From positions 1 through 38,542 of the forward strand of contig JAOZGB010000014.1 of assembly GCA_027491935.1 (NCBI GenBank): DNA of 38,542 nt, written 5' to 3'. A program made the position numbers and the translations under genes. This stretch comes from Thermoproteota archaeon (GTDB lineage Archaea; Korarchaeota; Korarchaeia; Korarchaeales; JAOZGB01). The notes below the pieces were generated by a model, which saw only the letters and a program-made list of their open reading frames with translations, ran no database searches and was not told where the DNA came from. This document shows positions 7,333 to 16,196 of the stretch, in pieces (position 1 is the first letter of the stretch; each line of letters begins with the position of its first letter).

Positions 7333-9378
7333 CTATATTGAATGCTCCATAGCAAATCTTAGTATATATTTGTCTAGCTCATCCTCCCGTATTTTTTCGT
7401 TAAAGTACTCCTCTAAGTATTTTACTAGTCCTTCCTCAGGCGGTAGTCTCGTTTTAAAGTACATCTGATGGTCCTTAATCCAGCTTACAACCCTTGACCT
7501 AAGCTCATCGATGCTTTTGTCTACAGGTAGCATTAAAGGTTCCACATGTTGTGTTACGTGTTTCTGCTGCCTGAACCTTAAAAGCAGGGCTGTTAATGTT
7601 ATAGAAACTGTTAAAACTAATATTGAAGCGACTATTATTCTATATTTGTTTGGGTTTATAACTTCGATTGTAAATTGTTCTCCCGGCCTTAGGTCCCCGA
7701 TTCCCCAGCTTGCGAGTTCTCTCGTTAATAGTAGGTGTAACATTGGTTTATTAGCCTCAAGTTCTATGTAAGAAACTGTTGAAAGGTGAAGTCGTGATTC
7801 ATTGCCAATAACTATTTGAGAATCTAAGTTTGGCACTGGCACGGCTAGGTGAATTGAGGCTGTATTAGCTTTTATTACGACTTTGTACTTACGTTTGTAA
7901 CTTATGTTTTCAATGATGTAGGGCAGTTTTTCTTCGTTCTTTATCGCTAATAATGGATCACCTATTAGGATTAGTTTGGGGGCTCTCTTCCCCTGTGCTA
8001 TTTTAATATTGTTTATTATCCTAGTAACTTCGCCTAATGATAACCCTTGAATGAGGAGCATATGAACCATGTGCTCGGGGTAAGTGCTCCCATACTCTTC
8101 TGCCCCATATTCCAAACTTGTAGAGCCAATATAGGCCGCAGCACCGTTATCCATGAATCTGTAGGCTATGCTTTCATTTGGGTTACTTAGCTGTGAGAAC
8201 GCACAGGTTTCACATGAAAGTGTCAATACGATGGTTGGAAACATATATGGAATATCTGTGAAATCCAATAGCGGTTTCCCATGTTGCAACGGAGAGAACG
8301 CATAAATATTTCCGTGGAGATTTATATATGTTAGGAGCCCACCCTGGACTAACGTACCCAGAAACGTCTGATATGAGAGGTTTTTAGCGTCTTGACTATC
8401 GCTTAGATAGAAAGTCTTGAGGCCTACTCTTTTCATCTCGCGGATTATTTTCCAAGCAAGTGCGGATCCAGATTCCATGCTTACTACTAATCCCCTCTTA
8501 GTCCAGGTTCCCCGTAACTCTGGGAAAGCCAGTGATACAGCTATAAGTCTTGAGGTTGAGTAAATATTTGTAGATGTTAGCAACCCTATTTTTACGTCGA
8601 TGTATTTATCACTATCTATACTAGTAGAATAGTTATACAATTTTATTAGTTTATTATAGTTTTTACGTGTTACTGGAGGTGATACTACTGCAAGCCATTC
8701 AGGTTTAAACATGCGGATGGCTTCAGGATCATAGGAAACAAGAAATCCGCCTCGAACTCCTGCATAGTGTGCTGCAATAAGCACATAGGAAATATCATTT
8801 GTTAAAGTCATTATAAGATAATTTTTCATCCAAGCTTGCGTATACGCATAGTTTATGACGTCTCTAACCGTCTCTAACCTTAATACTGAACCAGTAGTTT
8901 CTACGCTGGCCCGACCATAGATTATTAATTTTTTTACACCTATCGACGAAAGTCGGGAAAGAACCTTATAGCTGGTGCTGGGGACCACTATGCTTCTTGT
9001 TAAAGTTGCGAGATAACAGATATATGGCATTACATCAGGCAAAAGAACGTCTTCGCCTATTATCGCTGAGTTAAAAGATATCCCGTATTCTAGGGCTATA
9101 TCGAGAAGTCTATTGACAGAAAGATTCCCGTTAAAATATTGAATCCTAAACGTAGATGAGAATGGAAGGTTACGTATCTCATCTTTACCACTAAGGACAA
9201 GTAGTCTAAGAGGGCTTGTATAAGAGGTTAGGGGAGATAATAGAAGATAATCTGTAAGGCTATTAGCAACGAAAATAACGTTAGATCTTAATTGAGCGGT
9301 TTGGGAATCTGATGTTATTGTTGTTATCGTGACCCCTACAAGTAATAAAGGAACCAGCCTTCTCAGAAATCCTATCAT
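7333..9378 (-). CDS. Secreted, membrane-anchored C25 (gingipain)/caspase-fold-like protein
   Basis: N-terminal signal-like segment, C-terminal TM (IIVASILVLTVSITLTALLL), ordered NLHG ... TLSCETC ... GDPLLAI motifs reminiscent of peptidase family C25. Confidence 0.6.
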   Translation of the reverse strand: MIGFLRRLVPLLLVGVTITTITSDSQTAQLRSNVIFVANSLTDYLLLSPLTSYTSPLRLLVLSGKDEIRNLPFSSTFRIQYFNGNLSVNRLLDIALEYGISFNSAIIGEDVLLPDVMPYICYLATLTRSIVVPSTSYKVLSRLSSIGVKKLIIYGRASVETTGSVLRLETVRDVINYAYTQAWMKNYLIMTLTNDISYVLIAAHYAGVRGGFLVSYDPEAIRMFKPEWLAVVSPPVTRKNYNKLIKLYNYSTSIDSDKYIDVKIGLLTSTNIYSTSRLIAVSLAFPELRGTWTKRGLVVSMESGSALAWKIIREMKRVGLKTFYLSDSQDAKNLSYQTFLGTLVQGGLLTYINLHGNIYAFSPLQHGKPLLDFTDIPYMFPTIVLTLSCETCAFSQLSNPNESIAYRFMDNGAAAYIGSTSLEYGAEEYGSTYPEHMVHMLLIQGLSLGEVTRIINNIKIAQGKRAPKLILIGDPLLAIKNEEKLPYIIENISYKRKYKVVIKANTASIHLAVPVPNLDSQIVIGNESRLHLSTVSYIELEANKPMLHLLLTRELASWGIGDLRPGEQFTIEVINPNKYRIIVASILVLTVSITLTALLLRFRQQKHVTQHVEPLMLPVDKSIDELRSRVVSWIKDHQMYFKTRLPPEEGLVKYLEEYFNEKIREDELDKYILRFAMEHSI

Positions 9379-9437
9379 ACGATAGTATTTAAGATGAAGG
9401 CTAACTATAAATTATACGAGCTTAGTATGAGGGGTTT

Positions 9438-9983
9438 ATGTTGATTTACAGGTCAAAAGCCTTAAGCAAGTACACAAAGTACAAATTCATCTTTATTAAT
9501 GGAATACACACCGAAAAACATCAATCTAGGCAAAGATTGATTGAGCTGACACGTGTAGTTGACGGAAAGCATGGTGTTTGCAGTTTACTTGTAGACGGCA
9601 AAATGGTTTTTTCTCCGTTACATGTGGTATCGGCTATCGAACATGCAGCTCGGGCATCGGTGGAAAGTAAGAGAGATTTAAAGGTTGAAATTAGCCTTTA
9701 TCTTCTTGCAACAACGCAAATATCCGAAGCTCTAGAAAAAGTCCTTCCTAAAGGTTCCCATGATTTTTGCGTATTAATTCTTGCTGAAGATGAGGATTCG
9801 GCTCATGCAGCATTTAGGGAGATTACTGAAATTTTGCAGGGGGCGGTAAATCCAGATCTTTTAGAAACACACACGAGAGATAAGTTAAGATGCCAAGAGG
9901 AAGCATTCGGCATAAGATTAGATGGGAAACGTAATGAGGTAGAAAAGATCTTACTTGAAATGATAGCTATTTCAAGGCTGTAG
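9438..9983 (+). CDS. cgi121: KEOPS complex subunit Cgi121-like
   Basis: FSPLHVVSAIEHAARAS...EISLYLLATTQISEALEKVLPKG pattern typical of Cgi121/TPRKB. Confidence 0.78.
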   Translation: MLIYRSKALSKYTKYKFIFINGIHTEKHQSRQRLIELTRVVDGKHGVCSLLVDGKMVFSPLHVVSAIEHAARASVESKRDLKVEISLYLLATTQISEALEKVLPKGSHDFCVLILAEDEDSAHAAFREITEILQGAVNPDLLETHTRDKLRCQEEAFGIRLDGKRNEVEKILLEMIAISRL

Positions 9984-9989
9984 TGGGAG

Positions 9990-10065
9990 CGGGCCCGGCG
10001 GGACTCGAACCCGCGACAACTGGCTTAGGAGGCCAGCGCTCTAATCCTAGCTGAGCTACGGGCCC
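9990..10065 (-). tRNA. tRNA-Arg(CCT)
   Basis: GGGCCCG/CGGGCCC acceptor; CTGGC-CTCCTAA-GCCAG anticodon arm; GTTCGAGT T-loop. Confidence 0.92.
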
Positions 10066-10217
10066 TCCTCCTTCTTGAATATTGTAAAGCCGCAATATCC
10101 GCATGTCCATCTGTTACTGTGTTCGGCCATGAATCTTCCGCATCTAGGACATTGTCTTTTTAGTCTTATTAGTTTTTCGTTTTCGATCTTGTAGTATTTA
10201 GCGATGGTATTGCTCAT
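10056..10217 (-). CDS. rps27ae: Ribosomal protein S27ae (53 aa; not in ORF track)
   Basis: MSNTIAKYYKIENEKLIRLKRQCPRCGRFMAEHSNRWTCGYCGFTIFKKEEGP*; CxxC...CxxC zinc ribbon. The TAG stop lies inside the downstream tRNA-Arg. Confidence 0.92.
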   Translation of the reverse strand: MSNTIAKYYKIENEKLIRLKRQCPRCGRFMAEHSNRWTCGYCGFTIFKKEEGP

Positions 10218-10218
10218 A

Positions 10219-10515
10219 TTATTCACCTCTCTGTTCAGATGGGGTATTTCTTTTAATTATATGTTTCGGCTCTATTCTCTTAGCGTACTCCATAGTATCG
10301 TATACCCTTGCTTTTACCTCGATGCCGCGTGTACCAGGTATGTATCTCATCTTTACAATCAATGTTTTGGACGGGTCTGTTTTTAGATGCTCTACGACTA
10401 TCCTTTTTGCATCAATCCTCTTTAATGGTGATTCGACGTTTTTTAAGAGTAATATGTATTGCGTCCTATGTAGTAGATCTTGTCTCTCACTCTTGACTAT
10501 TTCCAGATCCATCAA
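10219..10515 (-). CDS. rps24e: Ribosomal protein S24e
   Basis: NVESPLKRIDAKRIVVEHLKTDPSKTLIVKMRYIPGTRGIEVKARVYDT. Confidence 0.93.
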   Translation of the reverse strand: MMDLEIVKSERQDLLHRTQYILLLKNVESPLKRIDAKRIVVEHLKTDPSKTLIVKMRYIPGTRGIEVKARVYDTMEYAKRIEPKHIIKRNTPSEQRGE

Positions 10516-10544
10516 CCTTTATTCGCCTCCATTAGACTTAAATT

Positions 10545-10757
10545 TTATCTGACTTGGAGTGCGTAGACTCCTTCATCGTCAATATTGAGCAACTTCGCGG
10601 CTTTCGATTCTTTAGGATTAAGAATTATTATTATCCCCTTCCAGTTGGAGGTTAACTCCTTAGATCCGCATTTAGGGCATGTATCGTCAAAAGTCAAAGT
10701 TTTACATTTTCTACACGCTTTCAGCTTCACCTTCGGTCTCCTCCTTAATCCTTCCAA
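10545..10757 (-). CDS. spt4: Transcription elongation factor Spt4 (RpoE2)
   Basis: KACRKCKTLTFDDTCPKCGSKELTSNWKGIIIILNPKESKAAKLL. Confidence 0.92.
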   Translation of the reverse strand: MEGLRRRPKVKLKACRKCKTLTFDDTCPKCGSKELTSNWKGIIIILNPKESKAAKLLNIDDEGVYALQVR

Positions 10758-11307
10758 GCCCTGGCTGTCTGCACGTCAGTATAATTTTCATAAATGCTCT
10801 TTCCTCCTCCTCGGTTATCTCACCGACCTTCTCAGGAAAAATCTTCTGAGGTTTACTTACTGATATAACTCTAGCCCTTATCAGGTCATTTCTACGGAAG
10901 GTTATACCTGTCTTTCTGCCGGTAAGCATGCCATCACTATATGAAAAATAATCGTCCGCTAGTTGAGAGATATGAATCATTCCATCAAAGGGACCAACCC
11001 TTACAAAGACCCCATAGCTTTCAACATGAGTAATCGGGCCTTCCACTATCTCCTGTACCCTAGGGAGATATGCTAAAACATCAAACTCTACTTCTATGTG
11101 TAGACTCGAGGAGGTGGGGGGAATCCTAGCTATCCCCTGGCTTTTTACATTCAATATTTCCAGTACTAATCCCACATCAGGTATGTAAGTATCTATAAAT
11201 CTTGACCTAAGGTCTTCAAGAATTACTTCAGCTAGGTTATCTGAAATTTTGTAGGGAAGCACAACGGATACGTCTCTCAACCTCACCTTGTGAAACATTA
11301 ATAACAC
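10711..11307 (-). CDS. rpoE: RNA polymerase subunit Rpo7 / RpoE1
   Basis: S1-domain protein with GPITHVESYGVFVRVGPFDGMIHISQL; adjacent to spt4. Confidence 0.93.
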   Translation of the reverse strand: MLLMFHKVRLRDVSVVLPYKISDNLAEVILEDLRSRFIDTYIPDVGLVLEILNVKSQGIARIPPTSSSLHIEVEFDVLAYLPRVQEIVEGPITHVESYGVFVRVGPFDGMIHISQLADDYFSYSDGMLTGRKTGITFRRNDLIRARVISVSKPQKIFPEKVGEITEEEERAFMKIILTCRQPGLGRIKEETEGEAESV

Positions 11308-11703
11308 CTACCTCATACCTTCAACGATAAGCCGACCATTAGACCCCATGTAGACAACCGGAATGGATGCTTCTCTTAGTTTAACTACTAATTCATGGTC
11401 ACAGGTTCCTACAATAATATTTCTATTTTCTCTCGCAAAATCTATTATCGCCATGTCAGCTTTGCTCTCTACCCCACAGTATCTTAAAACTTTAATGCCC
11501 AACTTATCTAGAGATTCCAACGCCTTTTCAGCTAATTTGGATTTAAACCCCTTCCTACTATGCGCAATCGATTTAAGCTCATTTACACAAATGCTGAGTG
11601 TTACTATCTCAGATGCTTGAGCCACCTCCATGATCTTATCTATCGAGAATCCGGTTCTTTGAAATATCATGATCATGAAACTACTGTCAATAAGCAGCTT
11701 CAT
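11308..11703 (-). CDS. PIN-domain (Fcf1-like) protein; start trimmed to MKLLID because the upstream ORF extension covers a tRNA
   Basis: MKLLIDSSFMIMIF...IIDFARENRNIIVGTCDHELVVKLREASIPVVYM. Confidence 0.8.
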   Translation of the reverse strand: MKLLIDSSFMIMIFQRTGFSIDKIMEVAQASEIVTLSICVNELKSIAHSRKGFKSKLAEKALESLDKLGIKVLRYCGVESKADMAIIDFARENRNIIVGTCDHELVVKLREASIPVVYMGSNGRLIVEGMR

Positions 11704-11745
11704 TGTAGCTTTCACCATTTGAAATAGGGAAGTGCTGATGATAAA

Positions 11746-11832
11746 TGGGCCCGGTGGGATTCGAACCCACGACCTCTCGGTTATCAGCTTCACCCAAGGT
11801 CGAGCGCTCCAACCAGGCTAAGCTACGGGCCC
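11746..11832 (-). tRNA. tRNA-Ile(GAT) with 12-nt non-canonical intron (~11789-11800)
   Basis: GGGCCCG/CGGGCCC acceptor. Removing ACCTTGGGTGAA gives CTCGG-CTGATAA-CCGAG. Confidence 0.83.
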
Positions 11833-11835
11833 ATG

Positions 11836-11909
11836 TGGACCGAGAGGGATTCGAACCCTCGACCTCCGCCTTGCGAAGGCGGCGCGCTCCCAGGCTGCGC
11901 TATCGGCCC
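11836..11909 (-). tRNA. tRNA-Ala(CGC)
   Basis: GGGCCGA/TCGGTCC acceptor with the G3:U70 identity pair; CCGCC-TTCGCAA-GGCGG. Confidence 0.93.
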
Positions 11910-11953
11910 ACTAATATGTAGGGTAGATAGTGCTAATTAAAATTTTGGCATAG

Positions 11954-13222
11954 TTATTGTTCTTCAATTTTATACCTTAGTAATCCAACGATACCGCCAA
12001 AGGCTTCAACCTGTTTCCCCCACTCAGTCTCCGACGTTATTACTTCGATTTTCGTACCGTAATTTTCAGCTAACTCGCCCATGTACTCTACTATGTCCTT
12101 AGGGTCGCTTATCTCAAAAGTTGTACTACCACATTTGGGACACGGCTCTGACGATAGTTTTTCGACAAGTAGTTCTATGTCTACTGCTTTTACCCATTCG
12201 GTCTCGCTATACCCGCAGTTTAAACATTTTCTACCAACAAGGTAAAGGTTAAGATTGTCAAGTATTAGGATTTTTTCGACAGCACCCATCTTTAAGGCGT
12301 TTTCCACATTTTCTCTACCGTAAACAACAGCGTCAGGGTCATTAATTATAGCTCTCAAGAAATCCTCGACGATTTGCTTTTCTCTCGCAAGAATCGTATC
12401 GGATATTATGCTCGATGCTTTCCAGACAAGTTCCCTTACACCTGATTCACCAGTATATGACAGATTAACTAATGCCATTACTTTCTTCTTCAAGCTATAA
12501 TGAACATAATCCCCTTCTATAAATTCCCTTTTGGCATCTCCAGGTCCACCAACTATTATTCCTTTTAGGTCATGCAAGGGTAGGAATGCCTTATTCACAT
12601 GTTCCCCAAGTTTTTTGTAGAATTCCATCACTGATATTTCTCGTAACCTTTCAAACCTCCTCTGAGATTGCCCTCCAGCACTATGTTTAGGAGGAACTAG
12701 CGAAGCTACCTTATCTAGTATCCTATAGTTGGATCCCCTGATCAAAGCTATGTGCCCACCACCTCTATCCATAACTATTAGCCCGTATGACTCCTTTTCC
12801 TTAGTCATCTCCATAAGAGGTTCAAGGAAAAACTTTTGATCGCACCGGTAAATGAAAGACCTTATAGGCTCTGGAGGGATTACCTCGTATAGTTCTATTT
12901 TTTCAGTGCCACGAATCTTATTTCTAGGGATTGCACCACAAAATAGTGCTATTCCATTTTCAGGGGGAACTCTATATAATTTTAGGCGTTGAAGGAGCGA
13001 CTCTAGAGCAGCCTGAACGTTCTTCCTAGTAGACTTATCCTTTATGTTCCCTGCCTGATCGTACTCCTTCCTAAGATATCGCGTAACTTCGAAAATGTTT
13101 CTGTTTGGAGGGATATATAGGCTTATGAGTTCTGTCCCCCTTCCTTCTTTGCTCCTGAGAATTGATAGTTTCTTTTTGAATATGTAACGACTATATGAAT
13201 CTTCCTGCAAGTTTGACACCAC
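11954..13222 (-). CDS. prf1: Peptide chain release factor aRF1
   Basis: SAGGQSQRRFERLRE (GGQ), GGPGDAKREFIEGDYVHYSLKKKV, ENVENALKMGAVEKIL. Confidence 0.96.
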   Translation of the reverse strand: MVSNLQEDSYSRYIFKKKLSILRSKEGRGTELISLYIPPNRNIFEVTRYLRKEYDQAGNIKDKSTRKNVQAALESLLQRLKLYRVPPENGIALFCGAIPRNKIRGTEKIELYEVIPPEPIRSFIYRCDQKFFLEPLMEMTKEKESYGLIVMDRGGGHIALIRGSNYRILDKVASLVPPKHSAGGQSQRRFERLREISVMEFYKKLGEHVNKAFLPLHDLKGIIVGGPGDAKREFIEGDYVHYSLKKKVMALVNLSYTGESGVRELVWKASSIISDTILAREKQIVEDFLRAIINDPDAVVYGRENVENALKMGAVEKILILDNLNLYLVGRKCLNCGYSETEWVKAVDIELLVEKLSSEPCPKCGSTTFEISDPKDIVEYMGELAENYGTKIEVITSETEWGKQVEAFGGIVGLLRYKIEEQ

Positions 13223-13267
13223 AATGTTGCGATATATTTATAGTGTGAGCTAATATTTGAGTTTGCT

Positions 13268-14512
13268 GTGAAGCTCTGTATTTTCGAAGATTATAGATAT
13301 AGGTATTTTATACCGTTAACGTATACAAGACCGGTCTTTCAGCTTAGATACGGCTCGGTGACGATGCTCCAATACATCGCAAAGGCTTTAGAAATGAAGC
13401 CGGAAGTGGTTATTTGCAGAGAATTGGTTGCTAAGAAGGCGAGCTGGCTATATCCCGAGGTACAAGTTAACAGAGTAAACCTAAATGACGTAAGAGAATT
13501 CCTATTTGTAAATTGTAGGGTAATCCCCTCTAAGAGGGATCTGGACCAGATTTTAGACTTGAAACCAGGGGAGTTTCTCCAAGCAGAGGATACTATTTAT
13601 GCCTTCAGACCCAAAGATAAGGAAGAACTAGATAGAGTAAGGAAAAGCCTGTTTAAACCTTTAGAATGCGAACCTAACACAAATATGAGAGAGATCAAGT
13701 ACTACTGGGATTTAATCGCGGTTTTTGAATCCGCATTGAAGGAAACAGTTGAATGCAAGAAGTTAAATTTTAAGGAGGTAGGTGTTACCGTGGAAGGAAA
13801 TAGCGGCTTACATGTCGGTAAAGATGCAAAATTTTATGGTCGCATATTTATCGACTGCACAAAGGGGCCGGTTTTTATTGGACGCAATGTAAAACTGGGG
13901 CATGGCACAACAATTGAGGGTCCTGCATATATCGGAAATGATACATACGTTATGCCATCAAGCCGGTTGTCCACGTGTTACATAGGTAACGTATGTAGAG
14001 TTGGAGGAGAAGTTGAATGCTCAATCATAGAGGCTTATACTAACAAATATCATTATGGATTTTTAGGCCATAGCTATGTTGGTTCATGGGTTAACATAGG
14101 CGCCGGGACGACAACTTCAGATTTAAAGAACACTTATGGCACTATTAGAGTTTATTTAGACTCCAAAAGAGTAGAAACCGGCCTGATAAAGCTTGGAGCA
14201 TATATCGGAGATCATTGCAAAACGTCAATCGGGTGTTTAATATATTCAGGAGTATCTATAGGCACAGCATCACACGTTCATGGAATCGTTACGAGAAACG
14301 TACCGCCATTCACCATCTTTCTAGAAGGCATAGGAGCTAAGAATATCGAACTTAACCTTGAAAGCGCTGTACTAACCTACAGAAGAATGTGTAAGAGAAG
14401 AGATGTTGAACCGTCAACTATAGAAGAGGAGATCTTACGGAATATTTTTGAGGTAACCAGCACTGAAAGGAGAAAAATGGGCGTCATGGAGGGAAAGATA
14501 ACTTTGCCATAG
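13268..14512 (+). CDS. GlmU-like putative sugar nucleotidyltransferase with left-handed beta-helix acyltransferase domain
   Basis: FEDYRYRYFIPLTYTRPVFQLRYG N-terminus plus hexapeptide-repeat C-terminus (YVGSWVNIGAGTTTSDLKNTYGTI). Confidence 0.82.
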   Translation: MKLCIFEDYRYRYFIPLTYTRPVFQLRYGSVTMLQYIAKALEMKPEVVICRELVAKKASWLYPEVQVNRVNLNDVREFLFVNCRVIPSKRDLDQILDLKPGEFLQAEDTIYAFRPKDKEELDRVRKSLFKPLECEPNTNMREIKYYWDLIAVFESALKETVECKKLNFKEVGVTVEGNSGLHVGKDAKFYGRIFIDCTKGPVFIGRNVKLGHGTTIEGPAYIGNDTYVMPSSRLSTCYIGNVCRVGGEVECSIIEAYTNKYHYGFLGHSYVGSWVNIGAGTTTSDLKNTYGTIRVYLDSKRVETGLIKLGAYIGDHCKTSIGCLIYSGVSIGTASHVHGIVTRNVPPFTIFLEGIGAKNIELNLESAVLTYRRMCKRRDVEPSTIEEEILRNIFEVTSTERRKMGVMEGKITLP

Positions 14513-14570
14513 ATAGAGGCAAGAGCAACATTAATAAATAACTCATTAAGATGGTATATGTGGAGTGAAT

Positions 14571-14741
14571 ATGGATATCGTTTCAGTATCCGGATGGGTT
14601 TTAGCGGGTGTCCTTGCTACCGATAGGATCAGGCTAACTCTTAAACATAAACCGAGGTTAAACCAGAAAGACCTTGAATTAATGATCAATAATCTCCAAT
14701 CTGTGAAAATGGAGCTGAGAAGGCAGCTCGAGGAGATCTGA
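14571..14741 (+). CDS. Small protein (56 aa), short hydrophobic N-terminus and helical C-terminus; not in ORF track
   Basis: MDIVSVSGWVLAGVLATDRIRLTLKHKPRLNQKDLELMINNLQSVKMELRRQLEEI*; the TGA stop overlaps the ATG of the next gene. Confidence 0.6.
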   Translation: MDIVSVSGWVLAGVLATDRIRLTLKHKPRLNQKDLELMINNLQSVKMELRRQLEEI

Positions 14742-15490
14742 TGAAAGCAATAAGCTGGGTCTCAGGTAAGGGTGGAACCGGTAAAACAACAATAGTGGGA
14801 AACATAGGTTATATACTTTCAAAAAGCGGCTTTAAGACTATTTTAGTGGATGCCGACCACGGGCTTTCCTGCCTCACAAGACTATTCAAAATAAACGCTA
14901 GAGTCGACTTAATAGACCTGCTTAAGTCCAACTATGTCGACTTAAAGGACATAGTATACCCAACAGGCATAGAAAACTTATTTATCATACCGAGTAAGGA
15001 TAGGATAAAGGTATCTGAAGTAAGGGGGGTTAGCAGACTAAAAGGCATGTTTAACTCACTGGATAGCTTCGATTACATTCTCATAGACGCACCTGCCGGC
15101 CTCGGCGAAACAATTGTTAACTTAATGGCTGTTACAGGATACTATGTAATCGTAGCACAACCTACACCATGGAGTATCGATGCCGCACTTAAGCTCAAAC
15201 TGATAGGAGATAAAATAGGAGCAAAACCTGAAGGTTTTATATTAAATGATATAGAGGGCAAGATAAGCATGTTTAAGGAAGCAGTTCCTAAATTCGAGAG
15301 GTTGCTAGGCGTCAGGTGCATAGGACTAATTCCACACGACAAAAAGGTTAAGCTAAGCTCGATAAAGCTTGAAATAATAGCCGGGAACTCGACGAATAGG
15401 GCTGTTAGAGAGTTCTACAAGATTGCATCTGCCATAGCAGGATTGAAGTTCGAACCTCCTAAGAGAGGGCTATTACCATTTTTCGGGTAA
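14741..15490 (+). CDS. MinD/ParA-family ATPase
   Basis: Deviant Walker A SGKGGTGKTTIVGN; DADHGLSCL; FDYILIDAPAGLGETI. Confidence 0.92.
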   Translation: MKAISWVSGKGGTGKTTIVGNIGYILSKSGFKTILVDADHGLSCLTRLFKINARVDLIDLLKSNYVDLKDIVYPTGIENLFIIPSKDRIKVSEVRGVSRLKGMFNSLDSFDYILIDAPAGLGETIVNLMAVTGYYVIVAQPTPWSIDAALKLKLIGDKIGAKPEGFILNDIEGKISMFKEAVPKFERLLGVRCIGLIPHDKKVKLSSIKLEIIAGNSTNRAVREFYKIASAIAGLKFEPPKRGLLPFFG

Positions 15491-15495
15491 AGGAT

Positions 15496-16143
15496 TTGAG
15501 CTTAGAACTTGAGGGCAAAGTAAACTCTAGACAATTTTTATCAATGTTAGAGACGACGGTATGGAGTTCCAGACTAACAGGAATAGTAAACGTGGTATGT
15601 AGGGATGGAATAGGTAAGATATTTTTATCAGATGGTTACCCGATAACAGCATCGTACACGTCAGCTGGAAGGGCCTACCAGGGAGTGTCTGCCTTAAAAT
15701 TAATTCTAGAGCTGAAAGATGAAAAGTTAGCTTTTAGGGTGGAATCGTCTATAGATTACGTTTTAAATCACGTTAGAAAAATGATCGAAAATGTCTTAAA
15801 GAGCAAACGGCCAGGAATGAGGATAACATGGATTAAAAATGTCAGCTCATTTGTAGCAGATTTATCTGATAGGTTTGAGAATTTTATCATTAGAGGAGTT
15901 TCCGGGGACATACAGTCGATAGCGTTATTCAAAGAAAAGAAGCTACATACCGTCATAGTTCTATATCCAGATGGTATAAGAGTTTCCGGGCTTATTTTGG
16001 ACGGGATCTCACAAGAGCATGGTTTAGTAGACTATGAGGCTGTAGATTCTAGCGAAGTAGAGTTGTTTGTAGAATATAGAAGTGAAGGTATTAGGGAGTA
16101 CGTGCTAGAATCAATATATGGGAGTGGGCCGAGAGGGAGTTGA
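15496..16143 (+). CDS. Uncharacterised protein with PATAN/DUF4388-like N-terminal pattern
   Basis: TGIVNVVCRDGIGKIFLSDGYPITASYTSAGRAYQGVSAL; same operon as the MinD-like gene; stop codon inside the antisense of a tRNA. Confidence 0.55.
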   Translation: MSLELEGKVNSRQFLSMLETTVWSSRLTGIVNVVCRDGIGKIFLSDGYPITASYTSAGRAYQGVSALKLILELKDEKLAFRVESSIDYVLNHVRKMIENVLKSKRPGMRITWIKNVSSFVADLSDRFENFIIRGVSGDIQSIALFKEKKLHTVIVLYPDGIRVSGLILDGISQEHGLVDYEAVDSSEVELFVEYRSEGIREYVLESIYGSGPRGS

Positions 16144-16196
16144 ACCCTCGACCTCCGCCTCGTGAGGGCGGCGTCATGCCGCTAGACCATCGGCCC
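16125..16196 (-). tRNA. tRNA-Val(CAC)
   Basis: GGGCCGA/TCGGCCC acceptor; CCGCC-CTCACGA-GGCGG anticodon arm. Confidence 0.93.
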
